DNA from: Verrucomicrobiota bacterium
GTDB taxonomy: Bacteria; Verrucomicrobiota; Verrucomicrobiia; Limisphaerales; JADLHS01
Direction: 5' to 3'
Assembly (NCBI GenBank): GCA_025350905.1
Contig: JANXWY010000353.1
Span: 1-32,673 of the forward strand
DNA length: 32,673 nucleotides
The position numbers and the translations under genes were made by a program. Shown here piece after piece: positions 6,981-15,608 of the stretch. The notes beneath the pieces were generated by a model. The model was not told the origin of the DNA. It saw only the letters and a list, made by a program, of their open reading frames with translations, and did not search any database. Position 1 is the stretch's first letter. Every line of letters starts with the position of its first letter.

Positions 6981-7503
6981 TAACCCGCCCGCCAGCGGGG
7001 CAAGCCCTTGCGGGCGTGAGCTTGAGTTGATCGGCGCCGGCAAATCGCAAGGCAAAGTTTGCGGTGAGGCGTATGCGCAACGGTCAACGGCCCTAGACTT
7101 CTGAAATCACGGCGTCCACGCTCACTTCGTGGACGCCGTGAAGCATTACATGTTGCGTCAGCGGAGTCGCCGGCGGTTGTTTTCCCGGTCTGGCGACTTC
7201 ATCGAGCTCGAATTTGTTCGAATTCCGAACAGGTTTGTCTGAAGTTTCAACAGCCAGCCCTCCTGCCTCCACAGGGAAGATTAGTGAAAAAATCGCCTGG
7301 CAACCTTTTTCTACTTCAGTTTGACAACGTTCGAATCTCGACGAATGGTTGGCCCACAATTTGCGATCACTTAAATTTAACGGCTGCAGCCTAAGATTCT
7401 CTACCAGCAACGTCAAAAATATCTCAAACCTGATGGCACGCGTCCGAGTCGGTCTTAGCGCCTCAGATTTTCCCAGCCCCAAAAATTGCCAAGGATGTAA
7501 AAA
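6981..7503. other. 523-bp intergenic region with a long perfect hairpin
   Basis: No plus-strand gene is visible. CACGGCGTCCACG (7108-7120) and its exact complement (7128-7140) form a 13-bp stem with a 7-nt loop. A minus-strand frame runs through 7093-7623 but overlaps the start of the DUF1800 gene and has no recognisable domain, so I do not call it. The bases before 7504 are AT-rich, but no confident promoter was found. Confidence 0.4.
6986..7016 (+). terminator. GC-rich hairpin after the cytochrome gene
   Basis: CGCCCGC (6986-6992) and GCGGGCG (7010-7016) form a 7-bp stem a few bases after the stop codon. No T-run follows, so its role as a terminator is uncertain. Confidence 0.35.
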
Positions 7504-10500
7504 ATGAAATCGCCTATATTTTTTGTGGGGATCGTTGGGTCGAGCCTGGTAGCGAGCCTCACTTTGCTCGCGGTCGATCCGCCACTCCCGATGCTGGATC
7601 CAGTCATCGTGAACGCCAACCAAAAGAGTTTACGGTTTGAGCCGTATCCCGGAGCGCAGAGCTACACGCTATACAGTGGGACCAACCCTGCCGCTTTGAC
7701 GGTCGATACAAATTTTTTCCTCGCACCTTACATCACCAGTTATACGGTCATCACCAATGTCACCAGCAACGGCCCGGTGGTGATTACGGTGACGAATCTC
7801 GCGTACGAATGGCGGCTGACCAACGACCTGGCGCCGGCTGCGTTTTATCGTGTGGGCGTCACCCCGGTGTCAAGCAACGTTGCCCTGGCGGCCCATGTGT
7901 TGAACCGGCTGGCTTATGGGCCGACGCCGGACGAATTGGAACGCGTCACGAGCATGGGAGCGCCCGCGTACATTGACGAACAGTTGAACATGGACGGGGT
8001 GCCAGAGGGGATCCCCAACTCCTCCTACAACCTCCAGGCGACCAACGCCATTCCTGCGGATCCCGCCACCAACTGGGTCTCCATCAGCATGACCGGCACG
8101 GTGGCGTCGACGACTTTTTACCTATTCACGACCCAACCGGGAGATGGATTTGTGGATGATATCGAGCTACGCCCTTACATCTTCATGAAACAGATCGTCA
8201 CGAACGTGGTCAGCGGCACCAACCAGATCGTGACCAATTCGGTTTTCTCGCACCTCGGCACCAACGTGCTAATCAACGGTGGATTTGAAGCGGGCTATGC
8301 CTCGTGGACGAATGCGGGCGGAGCGAGCGGCTCGGTGGTGGACAGCAGCCAGGCGCACAGCGGGAGCAGTTCGCTCCACCTGATCTCCACAACCGGCGCC
8401 ACCACGCCGGGCAGCAGTTATGTGCGGCAGGGATTTCCGATTACCTACGTCACGACGAACACCCTCGGGGACTGGTTGACAAATTCTTTTGCTACCACCA
8501 ACCCGGTCATTCTGACTTACTGGTATCTGCCGAGTGCGAATTCGTCCAAGTTGCGGCTGCAATTGGGCAGCGGTTTGAACAGCACGCCGGGCGGCATTCC
8601 GGCAACGCCCACGTGGGTTTATGCCCAGGCGACCGGCAAGGCCACGGGTATTTCGCAATTCTATCTCTATTTGAACGGCGCCGGCGATTGTTATGTGGAT
8701 GATGTCAAGCTGGTGGCTGGCGCCGATCCGAACAGTGGTCCGAATCTGTTGCAGAACGGTGACTTTGAATCTCCGCTGGCGGGGACCTGGACCAATTCCA
8801 CTGACTTTACGAACTCAACACTGAGTTCGACGATTGCGCATTCCGGCAACCACAGTTTGCACCTGGTGGCGTCGAATGCCGGTGCCGGCGCCAACGATTC
8901 GGTTCAACAGAACATCACCCCGGCGCTGGTAAGTAATCAGACCTACACGGTCAGCTATTGGTATTTGCCGTCTTCTCCCGGTCGCAACCTGACGGTGAGG
9001 CTGAGCGGCAGCCTGCTGGTCAGCGCTCCGGACCTGGAGCTACCTGGCCTGAATCGGAAGCTGGACACTTCGCTGGCCAGCCTGAGCGATTACCGGGCCT
9101 GGTTCTGTTTGCACGCGGTGCTGTCGCAGCGGCAGCTTTTTGAAGTGCTTTCCCAGTTTTGGGAAAACCATTTTGTGACCCAGCAATCCAAGAGTGTGGA
9201 TTACTTGAGCGGCCAGGGCTACGACGGTACGACGGCTGGGTTGCTCGCCACCGACTGGGAGTTCCGCGAAATGAACCGTTGGCGAACGGCCATGCTGAAC
9301 TCCAACTGCACCTTTTACGACCTGCTCAAAATTAGTGCAGAAAGCCCGGCCATGATTGTCTATCTCGATTCCGTAATCAGCAAGGGCAGCGGTGGTAACG
9401 TCGCCAACGAGAATTATGCGCGCGAACTGCTGGAGCTCTTCACGATGGGGGTGGATAACGGATACGATCAGAATGACATCGTGCTCATGTCCCGCACGTG
9501 GACGGGCTGGTCGGTGGAAATCGTGGACGCGGTCAATGCGAATAATCCTTTTGCCGCGCAGTCCGTCACGCTAGTTCCCGGCGCCAACAGCACCTCGCGG
9601 GCGAGTACGGTCGGCACCTGGGCCTTCAACTTCAAGTCTGTCAATCATGGTACGAACCGGGGCGCGATTTTTGGCGGCAAGGTCGTGCCGGCGCGGTTCG
9701 GCCCTCCGTGGGCGGGAATGTCCTATCAAATTGCTCTCCCGGCGCGCGGAGCGGTTACCAATGGGATCCAGGACGGCTACGATGTGATCACCAGCCTCGC
9801 CAATTTACCCTTCACGTCCGAGTACATCAGCGTGAAGCTTTGTCGATTGTTTGTGCATGATGATTTCCCGAATCCGACGTCGATGGCTGACCAACCGGCC
9901 TACGCTTTTTATGATTATACGAATCCGAACCATTCCCCGGAGGCGGAATTGGTGCATCAATGCATGCTGGCGTGGGAGAATAGTAATCCCAAGGGAAACC
10001 TCCGCGCCGTCCTGAGCACCATTTTCAACTCGGACTTATTCCGCAGCCACACTGCCGTCGCCCAGAAGATCAAGACGCCGCTCGAATTCGTCACCAGCAG
10101 CCTACGCGCACTGCGTTCTGTTAATGTGGATGGATCGGCCACCGTTACCACGGACGGCCTTGCCCCCTCTTTCTCGGATCCAATGAACCGCATGGGGGGG
10201 ATGCTGCTGTTCGATCGCGCCGCGCCCGACGGCTATCCGGAAAGCGGCGCGCCGTGGATCAGCGCCGGCACGCTGGTGGAGCGCATCCGCTTTATTCAGG
10301 CGTTCCTCAACCCGTTCGCTGCCACGCGAAGCACCGACGCCGGCAACAACATTTGCGATCCAGTGGCATTGCTGAAAAAGAAGCTGCCTTCCGGAAGCTG
10401 GAACACCGCGGGCGACGTGGCGGATTATTTCCTTGGAATCCTTTATCCGGGTGAAGGCCAGGGAAACCTCACCCTCTACCGCAGCGCCGCGGTCAATTTC

Positions 10501-10632
10501 CTCAACACCGCGGACGATGGTGTGACCCCCTCGGCCTTCGCCAATCAGGCGAACACCGGGACGACCTACGATACGCGGGTACGCGGCATGGTTAGCATGC
10601 TGATGGCCTTTCAAAGATTCCAAGAGCAATAA
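7504..10632 (+). CDS. exported DUF1800 protein with inserted carbohydrate-binding-like domains
   Basis: The 1042-residue product has a signal peptide (MKSPIFFVGIVGSSLVASLTLLA) followed by a fibronectin-like Thr/Asn-rich part to about residue 120. The DUF1800 domain starts at about 127 (HVLNRLAYGPTPDELERV) and is then interrupted. Residues 255-405 and 413-515 look like two jelly-roll modules, each beginning NxLxNGxFE and containing AHSGxxSLHL, typical of CBM4/9-like folds. DUF1800 resumes near 515 and continues to the end (QFWENHFVTQ, NENYARELLELFTMGV, LCRLFVHDDFP). DUF1800 has no established activity; the gene is usually paired with a DUF1501 gene, as here, four bases downstream. The inserted modules suggest polysaccharide or surface binding, which is inference. 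Confidence 0.88.
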   Translation: MKSPIFFVGIVGSSLVASLTLLAVDPPLPMLDPVIVNANQKSLRFEPYPGAQSYTLYSGTNPAALTVDTNFFLAPYITSYTVITNVTSNGPVVITVTNLAYEWRLTNDLAPAAFYRVGVTPVSSNVALAAHVLNRLAYGPTPDELERVTSMGAPAYIDEQLNMDGVPEGIPNSSYNLQATNAIPADPATNWVSISMTGTVASTTFYLFTTQPGDGFVDDIELRPYIFMKQIVTNVVSGTNQIVTNSVFSHLGTNVLINGGFEAGYASWTNAGGASGSVVDSSQAHSGSSSLHLISTTGATTPGSSYVRQGFPITYVTTNTLGDWLTNSFATTNPVILTYWYLPSANSSKLRLQLGSGLNSTPGGIPATPTWVYAQATGKATGISQFYLYLNGAGDCYVDDVKLVAGADPNSGPNLLQNGDFESPLAGTWTNSTDFTNSTLSSTIAHSGNHSLHLVASNAGAGANDSVQQNITPALVSNQTYTVSYWYLPSSPGRNLTVRLSGSLLVSAPDLELPGLNRKLDTSLASLSDYRAWFCLHAVLSQRQLFEVLSQFWENHFVTQQSKSVDYLSGQGYDGTTAGLLATDWEFREMNRWRTAMLNSNCTFYDLLKISAESPAMIVYLDSVISKGSGGNVANENYARELLELFTMGVDNGYDQNDIVLMSRTWTGWSVEIVDAVNANNPFAAQSVTLVPGANSTSRASTVGTWAFNFKSVNHGTNRGAIFGGKVVPARFGPPWAGMSYQIALPARGAVTNGIQDGYDVITSLANLPFTSEYISVKLCRLFVHDDFPNPTSMADQPAYAFYDYTNPNHSPEAELVHQCMLAWENSNPKGNLRAVLSTIFNSDLFRSHTAVAQKIKTPLEFVTSSLRALRSVNVDGSATVTTDGLAPSFSDPMNRMGGMLLFDRAAPDGYPESGAPWISAGTLVERIRFIQAFLNPFAATRSTDAGNNICDPVALLKKKLPSGSWNTAGDVADYFLGILYPGEGQGNLTLYRSAAVNFLNTADDGVTPSAFANQANTGTTYDTRVRGMVSMLMAFQRFQEQ

Positions 10633-10636
10633 ATAT

Positions 10637-12304
10637 ATGCACACCTTCAACGTCCTTTCCCGCCGGTCCTTTCTCGACCGTTCGCTTAAGACGAGCCTCG
10701 CCGTTGCGCTGTCAACTTTGGTGGACATTCCCTTCGTGGTGAAACGCGCCCTGGCCGAAGGCAACATTGGTCTCAACGGAAAGAAAGTCCTCTTCGTCTG
10801 GCTCCGGTTCGGCAACGATGGACTGAACAATATCATCCCCATCCAGGATCCGGAATACACCGCGATCCGGTCGACGATCGAGATTCAGAAGGATTTAATC
10901 GACCCGAACTATTACTCCGCGCTGGGCCCATGCGATTACCCGATCAGCTCCCCGACGGTCGGAGATCCGGCTTTCAACACCTTTTGGTATGACAAAGGTA
11001 TCCGGCTTGGAAATGGATTTGCCGCGCTGCATCCCGCCCTGAAATTTCTGGCGCCGGTGTACAACGCCGGCGACCTAGCGCTTATTCACCGGGTGGCTTA
11101 TCCGAAGCAATCGCGGTCACATTTCGACTCGCAAAACTATTGGGAGAACGGAAACCCTAACAACAACCTGTCCAAGGACGGTATTTTTTACCGCACCATC
11201 ATCGAATCCGGCCTGGCCAATACGTCGCCGCTCACGGGCATTTCCATTCAATCGGCCTTGCCGTTGCTCCTCCGGGGCTCCCAAGCGGCCATGACGAATC
11301 TGACCAGCCCGTCCAAGTATGACTTGAGTGGGGTCCCAAGCCTCAACGCAGTTGGCGACAATAAGGCGTTCAATGCGATGGCGAGTGGCAATTACTATCC
11401 GTTCGCCCCAAAGCGCAATCGCGATTTACTTGAATTGCAGTATCAAAATATGAGCAATACTTTGCGCATTTTTGGCGGCCTTGATTTCAACGAAACCGGT
11501 AATACGTTCCACGACAACGTGAGTACGGACGGCGACACCGCGCCGTATTATCTGTTCCCCACCACCAATGCAAAGAACGGCGGCTATCCATTCCATAACA
11601 ACAACGTCAACAAATATGTCGTCCCGCCGAGCCAGTACGGGTTCTTCAACAATCTCAAGGCCGCCGCGATGATCTTGAACAAGACCGATGCTGTTATTGC
11701 GGGTACCGAACTCGGTGGTTTCGATACGCACCAAACTCAGGGTGGGGCGACGGGCAGTCACGCCAATTTGCTGCAGACTGTCGGCTGGTCCCTGTATGCC
11801 CTGCAGAAATACTTTACGCAATACGCTGAGAAAGCCCTTTGGAAGGACGTGGTGGTGGTAACGTTCTCGGAATTCGGCCGCACGGCCGTCGAGAACTCCA
11901 ACGCCGGCACCGACCATGCCGAGGCAGGGGTGATGTACGTTGCTGGTGGCGGCATCAAAGGTTATGGCCGAGGCAACCTGTCCGGCGTATTCGGGTGCAG
12001 CCCCAACGACAGTATTCCGTGGGTTACCGGGACGCGCGCAAGCAGCTTGTCGTCCTGTAATACGATGTACGCCGCCGGCTTGCCCCTGACTAACAATGGC
12101 CTACCGGCGGCCGCCGGCTATCTTCGCCGCTCAATCGACTACCGATCGGTGCTCGGCGAAGTCATCCGCAAACATCTCGGGGCAACGCAGAATCAGTTGA
12201 ACCGTATCATTCCAGGTTACGGTAATCCCGGCGAGAGCCTGCTCGCGGGCGGGCCGTCGAGCATAGATGGGGTTCAAATCCGAGGTGAGCTCGGCATTTT
12301 GTAA
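10637..12304 (+). CDS. Tat-exported DUF1501 protein
   Basis: The 555-residue product begins with a twin-arginine signal (SRRSFLDRSLKTSLAVALS). DUF1501 features follow: VLFVWLRFGNDGLNNIIP, ALHPALKFLAPVYNAGDLALIHRV, SRSHFDSQNYWENG, FDTHQTQ and VVVTFSEFGRTAVEN...DHAEAGVMYVAGGG. This order of Asp/His-containing segments is like that of sulfatase/alkaline-phosphatase-fold proteins, to which DUF1501 is distantly related; the reaction is unknown. It starts four bases after the DUF1800 stop, so the two are almost certainly co-transcribed and are a recurrent pair in Planctomycetes and Verrucomicrobia. Confidence 0.92.
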   Translation: MHTFNVLSRRSFLDRSLKTSLAVALSTLVDIPFVVKRALAEGNIGLNGKKVLFVWLRFGNDGLNNIIPIQDPEYTAIRSTIEIQKDLIDPNYYSALGPCDYPISSPTVGDPAFNTFWYDKGIRLGNGFAALHPALKFLAPVYNAGDLALIHRVAYPKQSRSHFDSQNYWENGNPNNNLSKDGIFYRTIIESGLANTSPLTGISIQSALPLLLRGSQAAMTNLTSPSKYDLSGVPSLNAVGDNKAFNAMASGNYYPFAPKRNRDLLELQYQNMSNTLRIFGGLDFNETGNTFHDNVSTDGDTAPYYLFPTTNAKNGGYPFHNNNVNKYVVPPSQYGFFNNLKAAAMILNKTDAVIAGTELGGFDTHQTQGGATGSHANLLQTVGWSLYALQKYFTQYAEKALWKDVVVVTFSEFGRTAVENSNAGTDHAEAGVMYVAGGGIKGYGRGNLSGVFGCSPNDSIPWVTGTRASSLSSCNTMYAAGLPLTNNGLPAAAGYLRRSIDYRSVLGEVIRKHLGATQNQLNRIIPGYGNPGESLLAGGPSSIDGVQIRGELGIL

Positions 12305-12321
12305 GGCCGGCCCGTGCCGAG
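12290..12321 (+). other. hairpin spanning the DUF1501 stop codon
   Basis: CTCGGCA (12290-12296) and TGCCGAG (12315-12321) form a 7-bp stem around an 18-nt loop that holds the stop codon. It sits 17 bp before the next gene's start and might tune read-through or mRNA decay within the operon; no T-run is present. Confidence 0.3.
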
Positions 12322-12337
12322 TTGCTGAAGCGGGATA

Positions 12338-13261
12338 ATGTCAAGTCGTTTGGAACTTATCGCAAAGCTCATTCTGCTGGTCGGGCTCAGTCTCAGCGCG
12401 ACGCCGGCGAACGCGGTCTGGCTTACGAACCTGTGCACGGCGGATACTTCCCTCATCGAAGTTGCTCCCTCCAACAATAACGGTGGTCAAGCCTGGGTAT
12501 TGTCCGGACGAACCCAGAACGGCCCTCGCAATCGTGGGCTGTACAAGTTTGACCTGGCCAACCTTTCCTCCAATGCAATTGTTCAGGCTGGCACCTTGGT
12601 TCTCGAAGTGACGGGCGTACCCGCTGAACCGCCGGTCTTCTCCGCATTTGGTCTGCGTCGCATCTTACGACCGTGGGGCGAAGGGGACAAAGCGGCCACG
12701 GGATCGAATCCCCCCGGACGCGGGCTGCTCGCTGACGCAGGCCAGGCCACCTGGCTCTATGCAAATTTTCCCACCAATGCCTGGTCCGCTCCGGGCGGTG
12801 CGGCGGGCGTGGATTTCTCCAGCGTTGAAAGCTCGTTTCAATTCATTTACGGCCTTGATGTTTATCGCTTTGAATCCACGCCGGAAATGGTGGCAGACCT
12901 GCAGGAATGGGTGAATCATCCCGAAGCCAATTTCGGCTGGCTGCTCCTTTGTAGTGCTGAAGACTCGATTTTCACCGCCCGCCGGTTCGGCTCGCGGGAG
13001 GACGGAAGCGCGCCTCCGCGATTAGAGCTCCAGTTTTTCGTCCCGCCCCGGATTGAGTCCGCGCAAATCGTCGGGAGCGAATTCCAACTCAGTTTCACCA
13101 CCTGGCCCGGTCAGAATTATGCCGTGGAATTTCGCAGCGAGCTCGCCTTCGGCTCCTGGCAGTCCCTGACCAACATCGGCTTCGCAACGAACGCAGCGAA
13201 GTTGGTGGTGGTCGACGCCGTCGCTGCGCCGCAGCATTTTTATCGCGTTGTCGCTTTCTGA
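12338..13261 (+). CDS. exported DNRLRE-type protein
   Basis: The 307-residue product has a signal peptide ending near ATPANAV. The body has the features of the DNRLRE/CBM96-like fold: a start of ADTSLIEVAPSNNNGG, RGLYKFDLANL, AGTLVLEVTGV, RILRPWGEGD and a late VADLQEWVNHPEANFGWLL before RFGSRE. The last 70 residues form a separate Verrucomicrobia-type C-terminal module (FQLSFTTWPGQNYAVEFRSELAFGSWQSL...HFYRVVAF). It starts 33 bp after the DUF1501 stop, so it likely belongs to the same operon and may act with it at the cell surface. Confidence 0.8.
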   Translation: MSSRLELIAKLILLVGLSLSATPANAVWLTNLCTADTSLIEVAPSNNNGGQAWVLSGRTQNGPRNRGLYKFDLANLSSNAIVQAGTLVLEVTGVPAEPPVFSAFGLRRILRPWGEGDKAATGSNPPGRGLLADAGQATWLYANFPTNAWSAPGGAAGVDFSSVESSFQFIYGLDVYRFESTPEMVADLQEWVNHPEANFGWLLLCSAEDSIFTARRFGSREDGSAPPRLELQFFVPPRIESAQIVGSEFQLSFTTWPGQNYAVEFRSELAFGSWQSLTNIGFATNAAKLVVVDAVAAPQHFYRVVAF

Positions 13262-13485
13262 GGGACGGCCGTCCCGCAGCGACGATGGTTAGGGGTGCTG
13301 CAGTACTCTTGTCCCCGCACCGTGGAAGCGAGGGAACGAATCCCGCACAAGGCGAGTCATGGCCCGCTGGACCGCTCACCCGGCGATCTGTACCTGCCGC
13401 TTGGGTTGAGCGACCAAGTTCTGGTGCGGGCTGAATGGGCTTGCGTTTGTTCGCGGTCGGCCAAAACTTGTCAACGGAAACGGAG

Positions 13486-13848
13486 ATGGCGAATGAATTA
13501 AGAAAATTGGCGACGGACATGGGCTTGGAAACGTTCAAGCGCCATATCTTTCTTTGTGCCGACCAGACGGAAGCCAAGTGTTGCTCCAAGGCCCAAGGCC
13601 TGGCGTCCTGGGAATTCTTGAAGCGACGCTTGAAGGAACTGGGCCTTGCCGGACCCCAAGCGTTGGTTTTCCGCACCAAGGCCAACTGCCTCCGGGTCTG
13701 CGTCGGTGGCCCCATTGCCTTGGTCTATCCCGAAGGCATCTGGTACCACTCGTGCACCCCGCAAGTTTTGGAACGCATTATTCAGGAACATCTCATCGCC
13801 GGTTTGGTGGTTGCGCCCTTCGCCTTCGCCCGCAACCCGCTCACTTGA
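13486..13848 (+). CDS. thioredoxin-like [2Fe-2S] ferredoxin
   Basis: The ATG at 13486 gives 120 residues and a start ([28 protein letters not shown]) of the length usual for this family; an ATG at 13435 would add 17 residues without family likeness. Cluster ligands are expected among Cys24, Cys32/33 (KCCSK) and the later cysteines in [10 protein letters not shown] and WYHSC, giving the shethna-type/NuoE-like thioredoxin-fold ferredoxin pattern. The end ([13 protein letters not shown]) is also typical. It is probably a small cytoplasmic electron carrier. It lies 76 bp before the FHA gene on the same strand, but no specific redox partner is nearby. Confidence 0.85.
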   Translation: MANELRKLATDMGLETFKRHIFLCADQTEAKCCSKAQGLASWEFLKRRLKELGLAGPQALVFRTKANCLRVCVGGPIALVYPEGIWYHSCTPQVLERIIQEHLIAGLVVAPFAFARNPLT

Positions 13849-13923
13849 AATCGGCGTGTTTGCTCCTCGACAGGCTGGCATTCAGCTGCTAGAAACTCCT
13901 TGTCCCAAGGCACAAGGCAGTTC

Positions 13924-14523
13924 ATGGCACGGCTCCTCAAAAAAAACGGGGCGGGTGAGTCCGAGATTTTGGAACTGAATCTCGGACTTAATTGCTTTGG
14001 CCGCGACCCGGAAAACCACTTTCCAATCAATCACTCAACGGTCTCCGCGCATCATTGTGATATCACCCTCACCGCCGATGGGATACTGCTACGGGATTGC
14101 AATTCGACCAACGGCACCTTTCTTAACGGGGAGCCTGTCCAACAAGCCGTCCTGACCGCCGGACAAGTTCTACGCCTGGGAGATGTCGAACTCTTGGTCG
14201 AGACCACCGAGGTCAAGATTGCCATCCCGGAGATCATCCGCCCGCGCCCGGCCCCGCCCGTGGTGCTGCCCAACGGCGCCATGCTCTGTCCGCGTCACGC
14301 CGAATCCCCCGTCACCCACCGCTGTACGCATTGTCATTCGGTTCTGTGCGACACCTGCGTGACCCGCTTGCGCCGCAAAGGCGGCAAGACCCTCAAGCTT
14401 TGTGCCCTCTGCAGCCACGCCGTCGAAATGATCGCGGCTGAAAAGCCAAAGAAGAAATCGTTTTTCGCCAAGCTTACCGCCACCATCAAGCTTCCGTTCG
14501 TCCGCTCGAAGCGCGATGAATAA
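13924..14523 (+). CDS. FHA-domain protein with a zinc-binding B-box-like segment
   Basis: The ATG at 13924 is chosen over a TTG at 13900, giving 199 residues. The FHA domain (about 1-95) shows FGRDPENHF, HSTVSAHHCDI and CNSTNGTFLNG, which are the phosphothreonine-binding loop features. After a Pro-rich linker, residues at about 120-160 read CPRHAESPVTHRCTHC, LCDTC and LCALC, an eight-ligand Cys/His cluster like a B-box zinc finger. The C-terminus is Lys/Arg-rich. No membrane helix is seen. It probably binds phosphorylated partners of Ser/Thr kinases, possibly including the WD40 kinase at 1501-4986, but no direct link is visible. Confidence 0.85.
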   Translation: MARLLKKNGAGESEILELNLGLNCFGRDPENHFPINHSTVSAHHCDITLTADGILLRDCNSTNGTFLNGEPVQQAVLTAGQVLRLGDVELLVETTEVKIAIPEIIRPRPAPPVVLPNGAMLCPRHAESPVTHRCTHCHSVLCDTCVTRLRRKGGKTLKLCALCSHAVEMIAAEKPKKKSFFAKLTATIKLPFVRSKRDE

Positions 14524-14681
14524 TCAAACAGGCCCGGATCATCGCGCTTTGCCAAGTCACGCCGTTCGCTTGCTAAATAAACATTCCACGATTCAGCTCC
14601 AGGTGGTGTTCCAACCAAGATCAATGCCGGACACTTGAAATCACCTTGATCCCGCACGGTCACATCCCGGGCTTTGGATTC

Positions 14682-15608
14682 TCAAGCGAGGTCCCGCAAC
14701 GCCACGCGCATGTCTGCGAATTGAAACTGAAACCCGGCCGCGAGCAATCGCCCCGGCACAACCCGGCGGCTCTTGAGGATCAGTTCCGTTTCCGTTCGCA
14801 AAAACACCGCACCGACCTCGAGCATCCATTCCGTGGCGGGCAGCCCCAACGGCGCACCCACCGCTTCGCGCATCAGCCGCATCATCTCTGCATTCGGCAG
14901 CGGATTCGGCGCCGCGAGATTCACCGGCCCGCTGAAATTCTCCTGCGCCAGCAACCATTCGACCGCCCGGAGAAAATCCTCGAGGTGAAGCCACGACACG
15001 AACTGCCGACCGCTGCCCATCCGCCCGCCCAGTCCGAACTGCGCGAGCCGGCGCAATACCGGAAACACGCCGCCCGCCGCGCCGAACACCATCGTGATGC
15101 GCAGGGCGACCTTCCGCGTCGCCGGCGTCTGGGCCTCGCCCAATGCCCGTTCCCATTGGCGGATGACTTCGATAGAAAACTCATCCTTCGCCTCGGACGT
15201 CGCTCCCGTTTCGCCCGCCTCATCCATCGGCGAGGTGAATGTGTGTTTGTAGATCGTCGCCGAACTGGAATTGAGCCACACCCGGGGCGGCTTCGCGCAA
15301 CCGGCAATCGCTTCGCCCAAGACGCGGGTCGAATCCACCCGCGACGCGATAATCGCGCGACGGTTCGCCGTCGTATAACGGCAATCCACCGAGCGTCCGG
15401 TCAAATTGATCACCGCGTCCGCGCCCTCCACAAGCCTCACCCATTCACCCAAGGACTTCGCGTCCCAGGCTATTTCCTCCACGCCATCCATCTGCGCTCG
15501 TGGTGTGCGCGTGAGAACCACGACCTCACAGTTGCGCTCGCAAAAGCGTTTTGCCAAGGCACGTCCAAGAAATCCGCTGCCGCCGGCGAGAATGATGCGT
15601 TTGCTCAT
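14682..15608 (-). CDS. TIGR01777-family NAD(P)-dependent epimerase/oxidoreductase
   Basis: The 308-residue product starts at the ATG at 15608, which overlaps the upstream gene's stop as ATGA. It begins with an NAD(P)-binding motif (RIILAGGSGFLGRALAKRF), followed by DAVINLTGRSVDCRYT, the family signature, NSSSATIYKHT, and the C-terminal DUF1731 part (PLGLPATEWMLEVGAVFLRTETELILKSRRVVPGRL). This is the YfcH-like family; the substrate is unknown. The translational overlap implies coupling to the SRPBCC protein, and the same pair often occurs near other lipid or stress genes. It is the last gene of the likely operon that starts with the regulator at 19416. Confidence 0.9.
   Translation of the reverse strand: MSKRIILAGGSGFLGRALAKRFCERNCEVVVLTRTPRAQMDGVEEIAWDAKSLGEWVRLVEGADAVINLTGRSVDCRYTTANRRAIIASRVDSTRVLGEAIAGCAKPPRVWLNSSSATIYKHTFTSPMDEAGETGATSEAKDEFSIEVIRQWERALGEAQTPATRKVALRITMVFGAAGGVFPVLRRLAQFGLGGRMGSGRQFVSWLHLEDFLRAVEWLLAQENFSGPVNLAAPNPLPNAEMMRLMREAVGAPLGLPATEWMLEVGAVFLRTETELILKSRRVVPGRLLAAGFQFQFADMRVALRDLA

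Noticed and set aside
7203-7222. tRNA T-arm-like sequence GTTCGAATTCC
   Set aside because: No acceptor stem, D-arm or anticodon arm can be built around it.
7093-7623. Minus-strand frame of about 176 codons in the gap before the DUF1800 gene
   Set aside because: It overlaps the signal peptide region of the DUF1800 gene, has no known domain and contains the long hairpin near its end. A search of the protein against databases could reverse this.
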